A model generated the notes under the pieces. It saw only the letters and a program-made list of their open reading frames with translations, was not told where the DNA came from and searched no databases. Shown here piece after piece: positions 34,395 through 43,900 of a stretch of DNA of 55,872 nucleotides (its first letter is position 1; each line of letters begins with the position of its first letter). Source of the DNA: Scytonema sp. UIC 10036 (GTDB taxonomy: Bacteria; Cyanobacteriota; Cyanobacteriia; Cyanobacteriales; Nostocaceae); NCBI RefSeq assembly GCF_009725235.1, contig NZ_WJFC01000079.1, positions 1 to 55,872 of the forward strand, written 5' to 3'. A program made the position numbers and the translations under genes.

Positions 34395-35300
34395 ATGATC
34401 ATGACAGTCTTGCGTAGGTTCACCGTTGTTTTTTTAGCCTTGAGTTTGTGCTTGACAACCGTTGCTTGCGGCGGTGGTGGAAACCAAGCAACAACACCAG
34501 GTGGAAATAATAATCAAACTGGTCGGACAGTATCTAATACATCCAACAATAAATTGGCTGATGGTCAGTATCCCGTACAGCAAGCGCAGTACAATGATGC
34601 TGATGGGGAGTACACATTGTTTCTGTTAAATGCTACACCCCCCAACTTTAGAACACAAAATTTACAAATGGCAAGGTTGACTGATGACCAAATCAAGCAA
34701 GGTCAAAAAACTTACTTGAAAGTAGAAAACGGTCAGCCAGCGTTGTACTTAACAGAAGATTTCAAAATTGAATACGTTCACAATGTTACCGAGACGAAGA
34801 CTAACCCTCAAACCGGTCAACAAGAAACAGTAGTTGTTCGTCAAGAAAACAGTTTTTGGGCTCCTTTTGCTGGGGCTGCAGCAGGTAGTCTAGCAGGTCA
34901 GGCTATTGGTAGTCTTTTATTTAGACCTCAATATTATGTTCCCCCTGCATATCAACCCGGTGGAGTCATTTATGGGTACGGTGGCTACGGCAGCAGCTAT
35001 AATGATGCTGTTCAGAGTTATCGCACTCGCTACAACGCACCTCCAGCTGTAGAGAGAAACAGAACTGCTTTCCGCACAACAGGAACATTAAGGAGATCGT
35101 ATCCAGGTACGGATACAACAACACGTACCGCACCACGTACTGCTCCTGGTAATCGTGCTACCGGTTCTGGTTATGGTAGTAGCACTCTCAAACCTTCTGG
35201 TTCTAGCACCTACCGTCGCAGCCCAAGTGGTAGCAGCTTTGGTAGTGGCGGTGCTAGTCGTTCTAGACCACGTGCTGGTTTTGGTAGCAGAAGACGCTAA
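34395..35300 (+). CDS. lipoprotein, Gly/Ser/Arg-rich C-terminus
   Basis: A 301-residue exported protein. An N-terminal signal (VLRRFTVVFLALSLCL) ends in a lipobox TTVAC with Cys25 as the lipidation site. A globular part follows (DGQYPVQQAQYNDADGEYTL), then a short glycine-alanine segment (FAGAAAGSLAGQAIGSLLF). The last ~100 residues are low-complexity and basic (SGSSTYRRSPSGSSFGSGG; SRRR end). Similar proteins occur across cyanobacteria without assigned function. It probably sits in the envelope or periplasm. ATG 34,401 is an alternative start. Confidence 0.8.
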   Translation: MIMTVLRRFTVVFLALSLCLTTVACGGGGNQATTPGGNNNQTGRTVSNTSNNKLADGQYPVQQAQYNDADGEYTLFLLNATPPNFRTQNLQMARLTDDQIKQGQKTYLKVENGQPALYLTEDFKIEYVHNVTETKTNPQTGQQETVVVRQENSFWAPFAGAAAGSLAGQAIGSLLFRPQYYVPPAYQPGGVIYGYGGYGSSYNDAVQSYRTRYNAPPAVERNRTAFRTTGTLRRSYPGTDTTTRTAPRTAPGNRATGSGYGSSTLKPSGSSTYRRSPSGSSFGSGGASRSRPRAGFGSRRR

Positions 35301-35677
35301 ACGAGCAAACAAAATGGGCAGGTAAGGATACCCACCCATATCGTTCCCAGGCTCTGCCTGGGAATGCATTAGTAGAGGCTCCGCCTCGAAAAAGGTAAAG
35401 TAGCTAGGGCTAAAGCCCACCAACATCAAACGGTGGGCATTGTCCACCTAGCCCTATTAAAGTGAGTTATGAAATTTTGATTCAGGTGGCAATTCCTCAT
35501 CTTTCTCCTCTGCGCTCTCAGCGCCTCTGCGGTTCAATAGTAATTTATTTAACCGCCGAGACGCAGAGTACGCAGAGGTAAGAGGTGAGAGAGCTACTGG
35601 AGGCAGAGCCTCCAATGTAGGCATTCCCAGGCAGAGCCTGGGAACGAGAGTAATGTCCCGGTCACTGGTCACTGTGC
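35301..35677. repeat. interspersed repeat cluster (CCCAGGC...GCCTGGG and CGCAGAG types)
   Basis: No gene is accepted here. CGTTCCCAGGCTCTGCCTGG (35,342-35,361) with AGGCTCCGCCTC, and later GAGGCAGAGCCTCC and CCCAGGCAGAGCCTGGGAACG (35,599-35,647), are members of the same palindrome family seen at 48.65 and 52.74 kb. CTCTGCGCTCTCAGCGCCTC and CGCCGAGACGCAGAGTACGC (35,510-35,580) form another inverted pair, also found near 51.5 kb. Confidence 0.75.
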
Positions 35678-36736
35678 TTAAGCCACGATCGCAGTGGGTT
35701 TTGGCCAGCGACCAAATGCTTTACCCACAACTGCCAATTCTTGCATCAACCGATCGAAACGCTCTGGTGTCAGAGACTGGGGACCGTCGGATAGCGCTTT
35801 TGCTGGATTGGGGTGAACTTCTATCATTAAAGAGTCACATCCAGCTGCGATCGATGCCATTGCCATTGATGGGACATATGCTGCCCAACCAGTACCGTGA
35901 CTGGGATCGATCATAATTGGTAAATGAGTTAGGTTTCGCAGAACTGGTACTGCAGATAAATCTACAGTATTGCGAGTGTACTGGCGATCGAAAGTCCGAA
36001 TTCCCCGTTCGCACAAAATCACATTTGGGTTGCCTGCAGCTAGGATGTACTCAGCTGCCATCAACCAATCTTCAATAGTTGCAGCCATTCCCCGCTTGAG
36101 AAGAACTGGTTTGGGTTGTGCGCCTACTTTTTTCAGCAGGGAGAAGTTTTGCATATTCCTTGCCCCTACCTGAACAACGTCTGCGACTTCTGCCACTACA
36201 TCTAACTCAGCTGTGTCCATCACTTCTGTAATAATGCCCAGTCCTGAGATTTCCCGTGCTTTTGCCAACAATTCCAAAGCACTCTCGCCGTGTCCTTGGA
36301 AAGCGTAGGGCGAAGTCCGAGGTTTGTACGCCCCCCCACGTAGAAACTGAGCACCAGATGCGCTCACTCTACGTGCAGTCTCGACGATCATTTCTTCATT
36401 TTCTACCGAGCAAGGACCAGCCACAACAACTACGGGGTGATGTTCGCCGAAAGTCACCGCTCCGTTAGGAGTGTTGACTACAACCTCTGAAGCCTCTCCA
36501 TGACGAAATTGGCGGCTAGCTCGTTTGAAAGGCTGTTCCACCCGCAAAACCTGCTCGATCCAAGGGCTTACTTCTTGAATCTGTAATGGATCTAAGTCAG
36601 CAGTATCACCCACAAGACCAATGACTATCTTGTGTTTACCAACAATTTTTTCTGGTGTCAGCCCCCATGTGCCTAGTTCCTCGCTTAAACGGTCTATTTC
36701 CGCCTCAGGGGAACCAACCTTCATGACTATAATCAT
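35678..36736 (-). CDS. aroF: 3-deoxy-7-phosphoheptulonate (DAHP) synthase
   Basis: A 352-residue enzyme that condenses phosphoenolpyruvate and erythrose-4-phosphate, the first step of the shikimate pathway. Residues 1-70 are the ferredoxin-like regulatory domain of type I-beta enzymes (MIIVMKVGSPEAEIDRLSEE). The barrel shows VVVAGPCSVENEEMIVE (near 105), FLRGGAYKPRTSPYAFQG, QVGARNMQNF, KPVLLKRGM and IMIDPSHGTG. All key metal- and phosphate-binding motifs are present. The gene is monocistronic here; its product feeds the same aromatic pathway as tyrA. Confidence 0.94.
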   Translation of the reverse strand: MIIVMKVGSPEAEIDRLSEELGTWGLTPEKIVGKHKIVIGLVGDTADLDPLQIQEVSPWIEQVLRVEQPFKRASRQFRHGEASEVVVNTPNGAVTFGEHHPVVVVAGPCSVENEEMIVETARRVSASGAQFLRGGAYKPRTSPYAFQGHGESALELLAKAREISGLGIITEVMDTAELDVVAEVADVVQVGARNMQNFSLLKKVGAQPKPVLLKRGMAATIEDWLMAAEYILAAGNPNVILCERGIRTFDRQYTRNTVDLSAVPVLRNLTHLPIMIDPSHGTGWAAYVPSMAMASIAAGCDSLMIEVHPNPAKALSDGPQSLTPERFDRLMQELAVVGKAFGRWPKPTAIVA

Positions 36737-36832
36737 GCGATTTTCCTGCTTAGATGAGATGAGATGCTTCTTAGAAAAAGATATACCGTTACTGACTAAT
36801 TACTCGTAAACCTTTAGCAAAAGTTTTAAAAC

Positions 36833-36911
36833 TAGGGGGTAGGGGGTAGGGGGTAGGAAGTAGGGAGTACTTTACTTAACCCTAATCCCTAAGCCCTACC
36901 CCCTATCCCCT
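36833..36911. repeat. GGGGGTAGG tandem repeat with inverted partner
   Basis: Tandem GTAGGGG units (36,835-36,865) are followed by the inverted CCCTAATCCCTAAGCCCTACCCCC series (36,881-36,905), able to form a hairpin just past the 3' end of the PAM68 gene. Confidence 0.75.
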
Positions 36912-37379
36912 TCAAGTATTTTTCTGCCGAGTTTCGCGCCAAACTGCTACCATCCGTCCCCAGTTAGTTTTGAACTCATTCAAACCTAGTAAACCACCGA
37001 CTCTATCTTCATCCCAAGAGGTTGAGAGAACACCGTAAGTGATCCCCAATACCCCCAATCCAAAAAATCCCATATCAACAAGTAATACGGCGATGGGAGG
37101 CAGTTTAATGCCAGCATAAGTTAACAGCAGATAGCTGACAATAAGAGTGCTGATTCCTAAAGCCGTTGGAACACCACAAAAGCCAGCGACTCTGCGGATC
37201 ATCCGTTGGCTGACAATTTGGGGTATTGCCATTTCTTCTTTGGTAAAAGGAGGCTTTTTGGCGTCCTTTGCCTTTGTTTCTTGCTTAGTTATTGGCTGTT
37301 CGCTTTTTTCTTTTGGGGGCTTGCGGCGCTTTTTGTTTGGTTCAAAGGGCAAGCGATTTTGTTCGGATTCAGCAGGCAT
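36912..37379 (-). CDS. PAM68-family photosystem II assembly protein
   Basis: A 155-residue protein: a basic N-terminal tail (KKRRKPPKEKSEQPITKQET), the EEMAIPQIVSQRMIRRVAGF motif, two membrane helices (about 75-95 and 105-128: GISTLIVSYLLLTYAGIKLP; VLLVDMGFFGLGVLGITYG), then SWDEDRVGGLLGLNEFKTNW. These are conserved in PAM68-type proteins, which help assemble photosystem II (CP47/D1 intermediates) in cyanobacteria and chloroplasts. It lies just downstream of rpsO in the same direction, an arrangement seen in many cyanobacteria, and is probably co-transcribed. Confidence 0.9.
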   Translation of the reverse strand: MPAESEQNRLPFEPNKKRRKPPKEKSEQPITKQETKAKDAKKPPFTKEEMAIPQIVSQRMIRRVAGFCGVPTALGISTLIVSYLLLTYAGIKLPPIAVLLVDMGFFGLGVLGITYGVLSTSWDEDRVGGLLGLNEFKTNWGRMVAVWRETRQKNT

Positions 37380-37391
37380 AAGCAGTTATCT

Positions 37392-37661
37392 CTATCCACG
37401 AATACCGAGACGCCCGATGAGAGCTTGATAATGCTCCCGGCTACCCTCTTGAACATACGCTAGAAGGCGCTTGCGTTGACCGATCAGTTTTAACAATCCC
37501 CGACGGGATGAATGGTCTTTCTTGTTAGATTGGAGATGTTCGCTAAGACGGTTAATTCGCTCCGTCAACATTGCGATTTGAACATCAGCAGAGCCTGTAT
37601 CAGTTTCGTGAACTTGATAGTTGGAGATAATTTCTTGTTTGCGCTGTTGCGTTAATGCCAT
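37392..37661 (-). CDS. rpsO: 30S ribosomal protein S15
   Basis: An 89-residue protein of exactly the normal length. [40 protein letters not shown] and the [19 protein letters not shown] segment are the invariant 16S rRNA-binding parts of S15. It binds the central domain of 16S rRNA in the small subunit. PAM68 follows 12 bases later. Confidence 0.97.
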   Translation of the reverse strand: MALTQQRKQEIISNYQVHETDTGSADVQIAMLTERINRLSEHLQSNKKDHSSRRGLLKLIGQRKRLLAYVQEGSREHYQALIGRLGIRG

Positions 37662-37788
37662 AATTCAACTTAGTTTTAGATTTTTTGCAGCAGTTTTCCA
37701 TAATATCACAGCTATCCGCCATCAGCTATCACCAGCAATTGCTAATTGATAACTGCTTCATGAGTGTTGAGTTTTACGAAGCACCCAG

Positions 37789-38142
37789 AAAACTTTAACA
37801 CAACTTAAGATAATCTTATGGTGTTACGTACTGGATAAAGCGTTTCCATCAGTTCCTTACTCTGAGAATAAGTTCGTCAACGTCAAAGGAACTAAATCCC
37901 CCTTTGATGGCGACATCACCTACTGGAGCCAGCGTAACAGCAAACTCTACGACGGTGAAACCTCTGTTGCCTTAAAACGGCAAAACCGCACGTGTGCAGC
38001 CTGTGGGTTAAAGTTCCTAGCAGAGGAGCGAGTACATCTCCATCACACTGACGGGAACCACACCAACTGGAAGAAAGTTAATCTGATAGCAGTCCACGAA
38101 AGCTGCCATAATTACTTGCACATGAGTAAAAGCGTAAGCTAA
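37789..38142 (+). pseudogene. group II intron maturase, C-terminal HNH remnant
   Basis: The frame reads FPSVPYSENKFVNVKGTKSP, then FDGDITYWSQRNSKLYDGET and an HNH nuclease domain: CAACG (first Cys pair), HLHHTDGNHTNW, NLIAVHESCHNYLH, ending at TAA 38,140. This is the C-terminal end of a cyanobacterial group II intron-encoded protein (reverse transcriptase-maturase-HNH). No reverse transcriptase domain precedes it. The HNH residues themselves all look intact. Confidence 0.8.
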
Positions 38143-38151
38143 GAACATCAA

Positions 38152-38185
38152 AAGCTGGGTGCGGGGAAACTTGCACGCCCAGATT
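38152..38185 (+). ncRNA. group II intron domain V, remnant
   Basis: Directly after the maturase tail, AGCTGGGTGCGGGGAAACTT followed by GCACGCCCAG folds into the 34-base domain V hairpin: AGC catalytic triad at the base, GAAA tetraloop, and the CACG bulge. The following ~60 bases to about 38,250 probably hold domain VI and the 3' splice end. With no 5' domains upstream, the intron cannot splice alone. Confidence 0.65.
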
Positions 38186-38375
38186 TAACAGAGAGGTGCG
38201 GCGGATAATACCGTCCATCGACTCTACCAGGTACACCGAACTCAGTAACCTTAGGGCGGTAATGGGGTTTTAAAAGGTAAATTTATTTGCCCGTGTCGCG
38301 TTTCCTCCGTAGGCTGTTCGCGCAAGCGTGCCGGAGGCATAGCCACACGGTTTCCATGCTTCCGAAAGTTTTTAG

Positions 38376-39155
38376 ATGAGAATTCTTGTAGTAGAAGATG
38401 ATGAGTTAATTGCCAAACCCCTTGTCCAAGCTCTATCAGAGCAGCATTATGCTGTCGATATTGCTAGCGACGGTGAGGCAGGTTGGGAGTGTGTAGAAGC
38501 TTTTGCTTACGATTTAATTGTGTTGGATGTAGGTTTGCCAAAGTTGGATGGCATTAGCCTCTGTCGGCGAGTGCGATCGCATGGCATTCACTCACCCATC
38601 ATTTTGTTGACCGCTCAAGATAGCAGTACAAATAAAGTGGCTGGCTTAGATGCAGGGGCTGATGATTATATCACGAAGCCTTTCGATTTACAAGAATTGC
38701 TAGCTCGTATCCGTGCTTTGATGCGACGGGGAGGTTCGGCTTTACCTCCAGAATTACAGTGGGAAAATCTCAGGCTAGACCCCAGCATATGTGAAGTTCA
38801 ATATAACGGCACAACACTCCATTTAACGCCAAAAGAGTATAGCTTACTCGAACTTTTTCTCCGCAATCCCCATCGCATATTTAACTGTGGTGCCATCATA
38901 GACCACCTGTGGTCTTTTGAAGAACCACCGGGAGAAGATACAGTAAGAACCCACCTGAAGGGATTGCGAATGAAACTCAAGAAGGCAGGCGTGACAACTG
39001 ACCCCATTGAGACAGTTTACGGTATTGGCTACCGATTGAAAACCCTAGAGGAAGTCAAAAACAAGGAGATAAGGGGAACAAAAAGAAGGGGAGAGGAGGG
39101 GACAAGGGGACAAGGGGACAAGGGGGACAAGGGGACAAGGGAGAAGAACAAATAA
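38376..39155 (+). CDS. OmpR-family response regulator (N-terminal part of a split multi-domain regulator)
   Basis: A 259-residue protein. The receiver domain is at 1-120 (MRILVVEDDELIAKPLVQAL; phospho-acceptor Asp51 in LIVLDVGLPKLDG; KPFDLQELLARI). The winged-helix domain is at about 128-225 (LHLTPKEYSLLELFLRN; GEDTVRTHLKGLRMKLKKAG; VYGIGYRLKTLEEV). The last ~30 residues (GTRGQGDKGDKGTREKNK) are encoded by an expanded GGGGACAAGG repeat. In other cyanobacteria this regulator continues into an Hpt-REC-GGDEF section. Here that section follows in another frame (39,160 on) beyond two stop codons, so the gene is split. The DNA-binding half looks functional. Confidence 0.85.
   Translation: MRILVVEDDELIAKPLVQALSEQHYAVDIASDGEAGWECVEAFAYDLIVLDVGLPKLDGISLCRRVRSHGIHSPIILLTAQDSSTNKVAGLDAGADDYITKPFDLQELLARIRALMRRGGSALPPELQWENLRLDPSICEVQYNGTTLHLTPKEYSLLELFLRNPHRIFNCGAIIDHLWSFEEPPGEDTVRTHLKGLRMKLKKAGVTTDPIETVYGIGYRLKTLEEVKNKEIRGTKRRGEEGTRGQGDKGDKGTREKNK
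39078..39150. repeat. GGGGACAAGG tandem repeat inside the regulator gene
   Basis: At least five tandem units of GGGGACAAGG (some with an extra G) lie at the 3' end of the regulator frame. They are followed by CCCCATCGCCAATTCCCAAT-type repeats up to about 39,200. The same unit occurs reversed at 43,111-43,164 and 47,525-47,600 and again at 55,790-55,872. Confidence 0.85.
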
Positions 39156-39159
39156 CTAA

Positions 39160-40842
39160 TCCCCATCGCCAATTCCCAATCCCCAATCCCCCACTACCCA
39201 AGACCTGAAGTCCCAAACTCAAAGAATCATTGCAAATGCTTGGGAAAAAGCTAAAGAAAAGATAGGCGATCGCATTACAGTCATAGAACAAGCCACCACA
39301 GCCCTGTTTCAGAAGAGTCTGAATGAGGAGTTACGCCTGCAAGCACGTTCTGAGGCTCACAAGCTAGCTGGTTCTTTGGGGATGTTTGGTTTTGAATTTG
39401 GGTCGCGCATAGCCAGACAAATCGAAGAACTGCTGGAAGTTGAGGTACGATTGATTGCGGAGCAAAAGTTGCATCTCTCGGAACTCGTTGTCTCGCTGCG
39501 TCGGGAGTTGCAACTGACAACCGCAAAAGAGCAACTTGAGGAATCATCAGTTGATGGTCGTCCTTTAGTGCTGTTGGTAGGCTTGGAGCAACCACTTGCT
39601 GATGAGTTGGTCAGATCGGCTGATACTTGGAATGTACAAACACTTGCAGTTTCCAAGCCGGGACTCGTTAAAAAACACTTAACCAATCGACGCCCCGATG
39701 CAGTGGTATTAAATTTACCAGGTACTATGACTGAAGAAGGTTTGCAGTTGCTAGCAGAATTCAACTGTTCTGCACCGCCCATACCAGTTTTAGTACTGAC
39801 AAATCAGGATAGTTTACTTGACCGCGTGAAAATAGCCCGGTTGGGCGGACAGGGTTTTTTACAAAAACCAGTCGCATCGGCTATGGTATTGGAGACAATC
39901 GCAAATTTGATCCAACGCAATCGTCAGGCTACAGCGAAAGTCTTGTTTGTAGATGACGATCCGCTTATCTTAAATGCAATGTGTCCTTTATTACAGCCAT
40001 GGGGGTTAAAAGTATCCACCTTGGAAAACCCCTTAGAATTTTGGGACACTTTAGAAGCAACAGCTCCAGACTTGTTGGTTCTGGATGTAGAAATGCCACA
40101 AATGAGTGGCATAGAACTGTGTCAGGTTGTGCGAAACGATCCTCGTTATTGTGGGTTACCAGTGTTATTTCTAACATCTCATACAGACGCAGAAACCATG
40201 CGCCGTGTGTTTGCTGTTGGTGCAGATGATTACGTGTGCAAACCTATTATTGGACCAGAACTGGTGACGCGTATCCTCAATCGTTTGGAGCGATCGCGTC
40301 TTTTAAAGAACATGGCAGAAACAGACGCTTTAACAGGAGTTGCCAACCGCCGTCAATCAACTCACGAACTCAACGACTTAATGAACTTATCGAGCCGTCA
40401 CCATCAGCCTTTCTGTTTTGCTGTTCTCAAAGCAGATCGCCTTCAGCAAATCAATCAACAGTACGGTCATGCTGTTGGAGATGAAGTGTTATCGCGATTG
40501 GGAAGAGTTTTGCGACGCGTATTTCAACGTGATGTTGTTTGCCGTTTGGGAGGTGCAGAGTTTGTTGTAGGAATGTACGGAATGACACAAAAAGATGGAT
40601 GGCAGCGATTGGAGGAAGTTGCAGAAAATATCAGTCAAGAAAATTTTATCGCTCCCGATGGGAGCCGTTTTCAGGTAACATTTAGTGCAGGGGTAGCGCA
40701 GTACCCACAACAAGGGACTGACTTACAAGCACTCTATCAAGCAGCATTAGCAAGATGCGATCGCCCGTTCACGTCCCAGCGAGCTTTTACTCGCGTCCGC
40801 GAAGCAGAACTGCGTGGGGATGCTGAAGGTGTCCGAGCATAA
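39160..40842 (+). CDS. Hpt - degenerate REC - REC - GGDEF-like protein (C-terminal part of the split regulator)
   Basis: The frame is open from 39,160 to 40,842, but no ATG, GTG or TTG occurs before TTG 39,376. That TTG lies inside the Hpt domain, after its phospho-histidine motif (SEAHKLAGSLGMFGF; His at 39,358). Next come a receiver-like domain without the usual Asp (AVVLNLPGTMTEEG), a normal receiver (LFVDDDPLILNAM; LLVLDVEMPQMSGIELCQ; KPI), and a diguanylate-cyclase fold (DALTGVANRRQSTHELND). The last has GGAEF instead of GG(D/E)EF, so cyclase activity is unlikely. The missing start and the match to the tail of larger OmpR-type regulators show it was detached from the preceding gene by the repeat expansion. 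Confidence 0.8.
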   Translation, partial: SPSPIPNPQSPTTQDLKSQTQRIIANAWEKAKEKIGDRITVIEQATTALFQKSLNEELRLQARSEAHKLAGSLGMFGFEFGSRIARQIEELLEVEVRLIAEQKLHLSELVVSLRRELQLTTAKEQLEESSVDGRPLVLLVGLEQPLADELVRSADTWNVQTLAVSKPGLVKKHLTNRRPDAVVLNLPGTMTEEGLQLLAEFNCSAPPIPVLVLTNQDSLLDRVKIARLGGQGFLQKPVASAMVLETIANLIQRNRQATAKVLFVDDDPLILNAMCPLLQPWGLKVSTLENPLEFWDTLEATAPDLLVLDVEMPQMSGIELCQVVRNDPRYCGLPVLFLTSHTDAETMRRVFAVGADDYVCKPIIGPELVTRILNRLERSRLLKNMAETDALTGVANRRQSTHELNDLMNLSSRHHQPFCFAVLKADRLQQINQQYGHAVGDEVLSRLGRVLRRVFQRDVVCRLGGAEFVVGMYGMTQKDGWQRLEEVAENISQENFIAPDGSRFQVTFSAGVAQYPQQGTDLQALYQAALARCDRPFTSQRAFTRVREAELRGDAEGVRA

Positions 40843-40998
40843 GGCAGTCTTATTTTTCTTCATAGCCAAATCAAGTGTGAAACCTAATAATGCTCCTCAG
40901 GAGTTGGGAAGCCAATGAATTGCTTTAGTTTCCACAGCTAAAGCTGCCACCATTTAATAGAGATAAAATGTGTATAAAAACGTACAGGAAAATGACCA

Positions 40999-43900
40999 AT
41001 GACCAATGGCAAAAATTTGTGGATTCCGATAATTGTAGGTACCAGCGTTATAGTTCTCAACTTGTTATTTTGGCAGGAGTTAATTCATCAAGAAGATGTA
41101 CACATAAAGAGGAATGCTGAATTAGCAGCAGCAAGCATCAGCCATGAGATCCAAGCTGAGATACAAGCACGAACCTTAGGATTGGTTCGGATGGCTAGGC
41201 GTTGGGAACGTGAAGGTGGAACTAGCAAGCCACAGTGGGAAGCGGATGCTTTAAACTATTACCGAGATTATATCGGTTTTCAAGCACTAGAATGGGTAGA
41301 TGAATCAAATTATGTCCGTTGGGTTATTCCTTTAGCAGGAAATGAGGCAGTACAGAACCTAAATTTAACATCAGAAGAACGTCGCCGAACTGCTTTGGAA
41401 AAAGCAAGGGAAAGCCGCAAAGTCACAATAACTCGTGTTGTCAACCTTGCTCAAGGCGGTAAGGGTTTTTTAATGTCGGTACCCTTGTTTCCCAAAAATC
41501 AGTTTGATGGTTTTATTATTGGGGGTTTTCGCACTCAAACTTTTTTGGATGCTATTTTAGGGAAAAATTTGCGGCAAAAATATGCGATCGCTATTTTTGA
41601 GGGCAACGTTAAAATTTATACAAACCAAGAAAATTTGAGTGACAAAATACCTGCTAAATGGCAACACAATACAGAAATTAATCTCAATGGTATAACTTGG
41701 AATCTCAAAGTCTTACCTACACCAGCTACCGCAGCCACAGAACGTTCCCTCCTTCCCAACGTTGTACTTGGTGGAGGTACATCAGTAGCTGTGTTACTTG
41801 CGTGGGGAGTCTATCTCACCCTGCACTCCCGACGACAAACACAGCAAGTGAAAACGATAAATCATGAATTAGCGAATAAAATTGCTGAAAGCCGACAAGC
41901 AGAACAAGTCCTGCAGGAATACACAAAACAAGTTGAAGATTTATACAACAATGCACCCTGCGGCTATCACTCTTTAGACAAAGATGGTACCTTTGTCCGC
42001 ATTAACGATACCGAATTAAGTTGGTTGGGATACACACGAGACGAAGTCATTAGGAAAAAGAAATTTGTTGATGTCATTACTGCCTCAAGCTTGCCATTAT
42101 TCCAAAAATCATTCCCACTTTTTCAACAGCAAGGCTGGATAAGTGACTTAGAATTTCAGATGCTTCGCAAGAATGGTACAATTCTATCCGTAGTTTTGAA
42201 TGCTACTACCATCAAAGACACAGAAGGTAACTTCCTCATGACGCGGAGTACAGTTTTCGATATTACTGCGCGCAAACAAGCGGAAACAGAACTACGTAAT
42301 CTCAGTACTGCTTTAGAAAGTGCTGTAGAAGGCATTTCCCAATTCAATCCCGAAAGACGTTACATCTACATCAACCAAGCGTATGCCAACATGGTAGGTT
42401 ATCAACCCAAGGAAATACTGGGTATGGAATGGCAACAAACCATTCATGCAGAAGATCAAGAAAAGGTCATGATGACATACCAAAGAATGCTAGAAGACGG
42501 CAAAGCAGAAGTTGAAGCCAGAGGGGTGCGTAAAGATGGTTCGGTGTTTGATATGCAAGTCGTTATGATTAAAGCTTTGGATCGGCACGAGAACTATAAG
42601 GGATATTACTGCTTTGTTAAGGATATTAGTCACCGTCGTGAAATTGAACGGCTCAAAGATGAATTTGTCTCAGTTGTCAGTCACGAACTGAGAACCCCTC
42701 TCACCTCAATTCGCGGTTCTTTGGGTTTAGTTGCCAGTGGTGTACTCAATACCCAACCTGAAAAAGCTCAAAGGATGCTAGAAATTGCCGTCAATAACAC
42801 CGATCGTTTAATTCGACTGATTAACGATATCCTTGACATTGAACGCATCGAATCAGGCAAAGTCACAATGACCAAACAAATTTGTGATGTGACAAGCTTG
42901 ATGCAGCAGTCAGTAGAAGAAATGCAATCCATGGTAGACAAAGCAGGAATCACACTCTCTGTGTCTTCCATATCAGCAAACTTGTGGGCAGATCCTGACC
43001 GAATTGTACAAACTTTCACCAACTTACTCAGTAACGCCGTTAAATTTTCACCCCCAGGCACCACGATTTGGTTTAGTGCCGAAATTCAAGAAAACTCTTC
43101 CCTATCTCCCTTGTCTTCCTTGTCCCCCTTGTCTTCCTTGTCCCCCTTGTCTTCCTTGTCCCCCTCTCCCCTTATCCTCTTTACCATCCGCGACCAAGGA
43201 AGAGGGATACCTGCTGACAAAATAGAAACCATTTTTGGACGGTTTCAACAGGTAGATGCTTCTGACTCACGTAAAAAAGGTGGTACTGGCTTGGGTCTTG
43301 CCATTTGCCGCAGTATTATACAATGTCATGATGGGCGTATTTGGGCAGAAAGTACTGTAGGAGAAGGGAGCACTTTTTACATCTCATTACCTTTGTACCG
43401 AGAGGAAGAACCAATCATTCCATCTGTTCCATTAAACAGCAATGATAGCCCACTGATCTTGGTATGCGATGACGATCCCTCAGTTCGAGCTGTCATGCAA
43501 GCTATGTTAGAACAACGAGGTTATCAAACGATATGCGCGGCTTCCGGACAAGAAGCAGTGGATGTAGCAATAAAACAGCAGCCAGATGCAATTTTCTTGA
43601 ACCTTATGATGCCCGGTATGCACGGTTGGGAAACTCTAGGGGTATTAAAGCAGCAACCCCAGACTAAAGATATTCCTGCGATTGTTCTTAGCGGTTTAAT
43701 GCCAGATGCCAGAACCACCCCCCATCCAGATGTCAGTGACTGGATTGTGAAACCCCCAGATGAAAAATTATTATTTCAAGCGTTGGAACGAGCACTTGCA
43801 GGAGGAAAAAGCCAGACTCTGAAGGTACTCATAGTAGAAGATGATACTGATTTGGCACAAGTGTTGATTGCCATGTTTGAACGTTACGGAGTTGAAACCT

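Noticed and set aside
39350..39380. TTG 39,376 as the true start of the Hpt/REC/GGDEF protein
   Set aside because: The phospho-histidine motif and the conserved helices of the Hpt domain lie upstream of it, so starting there would cut the domain.
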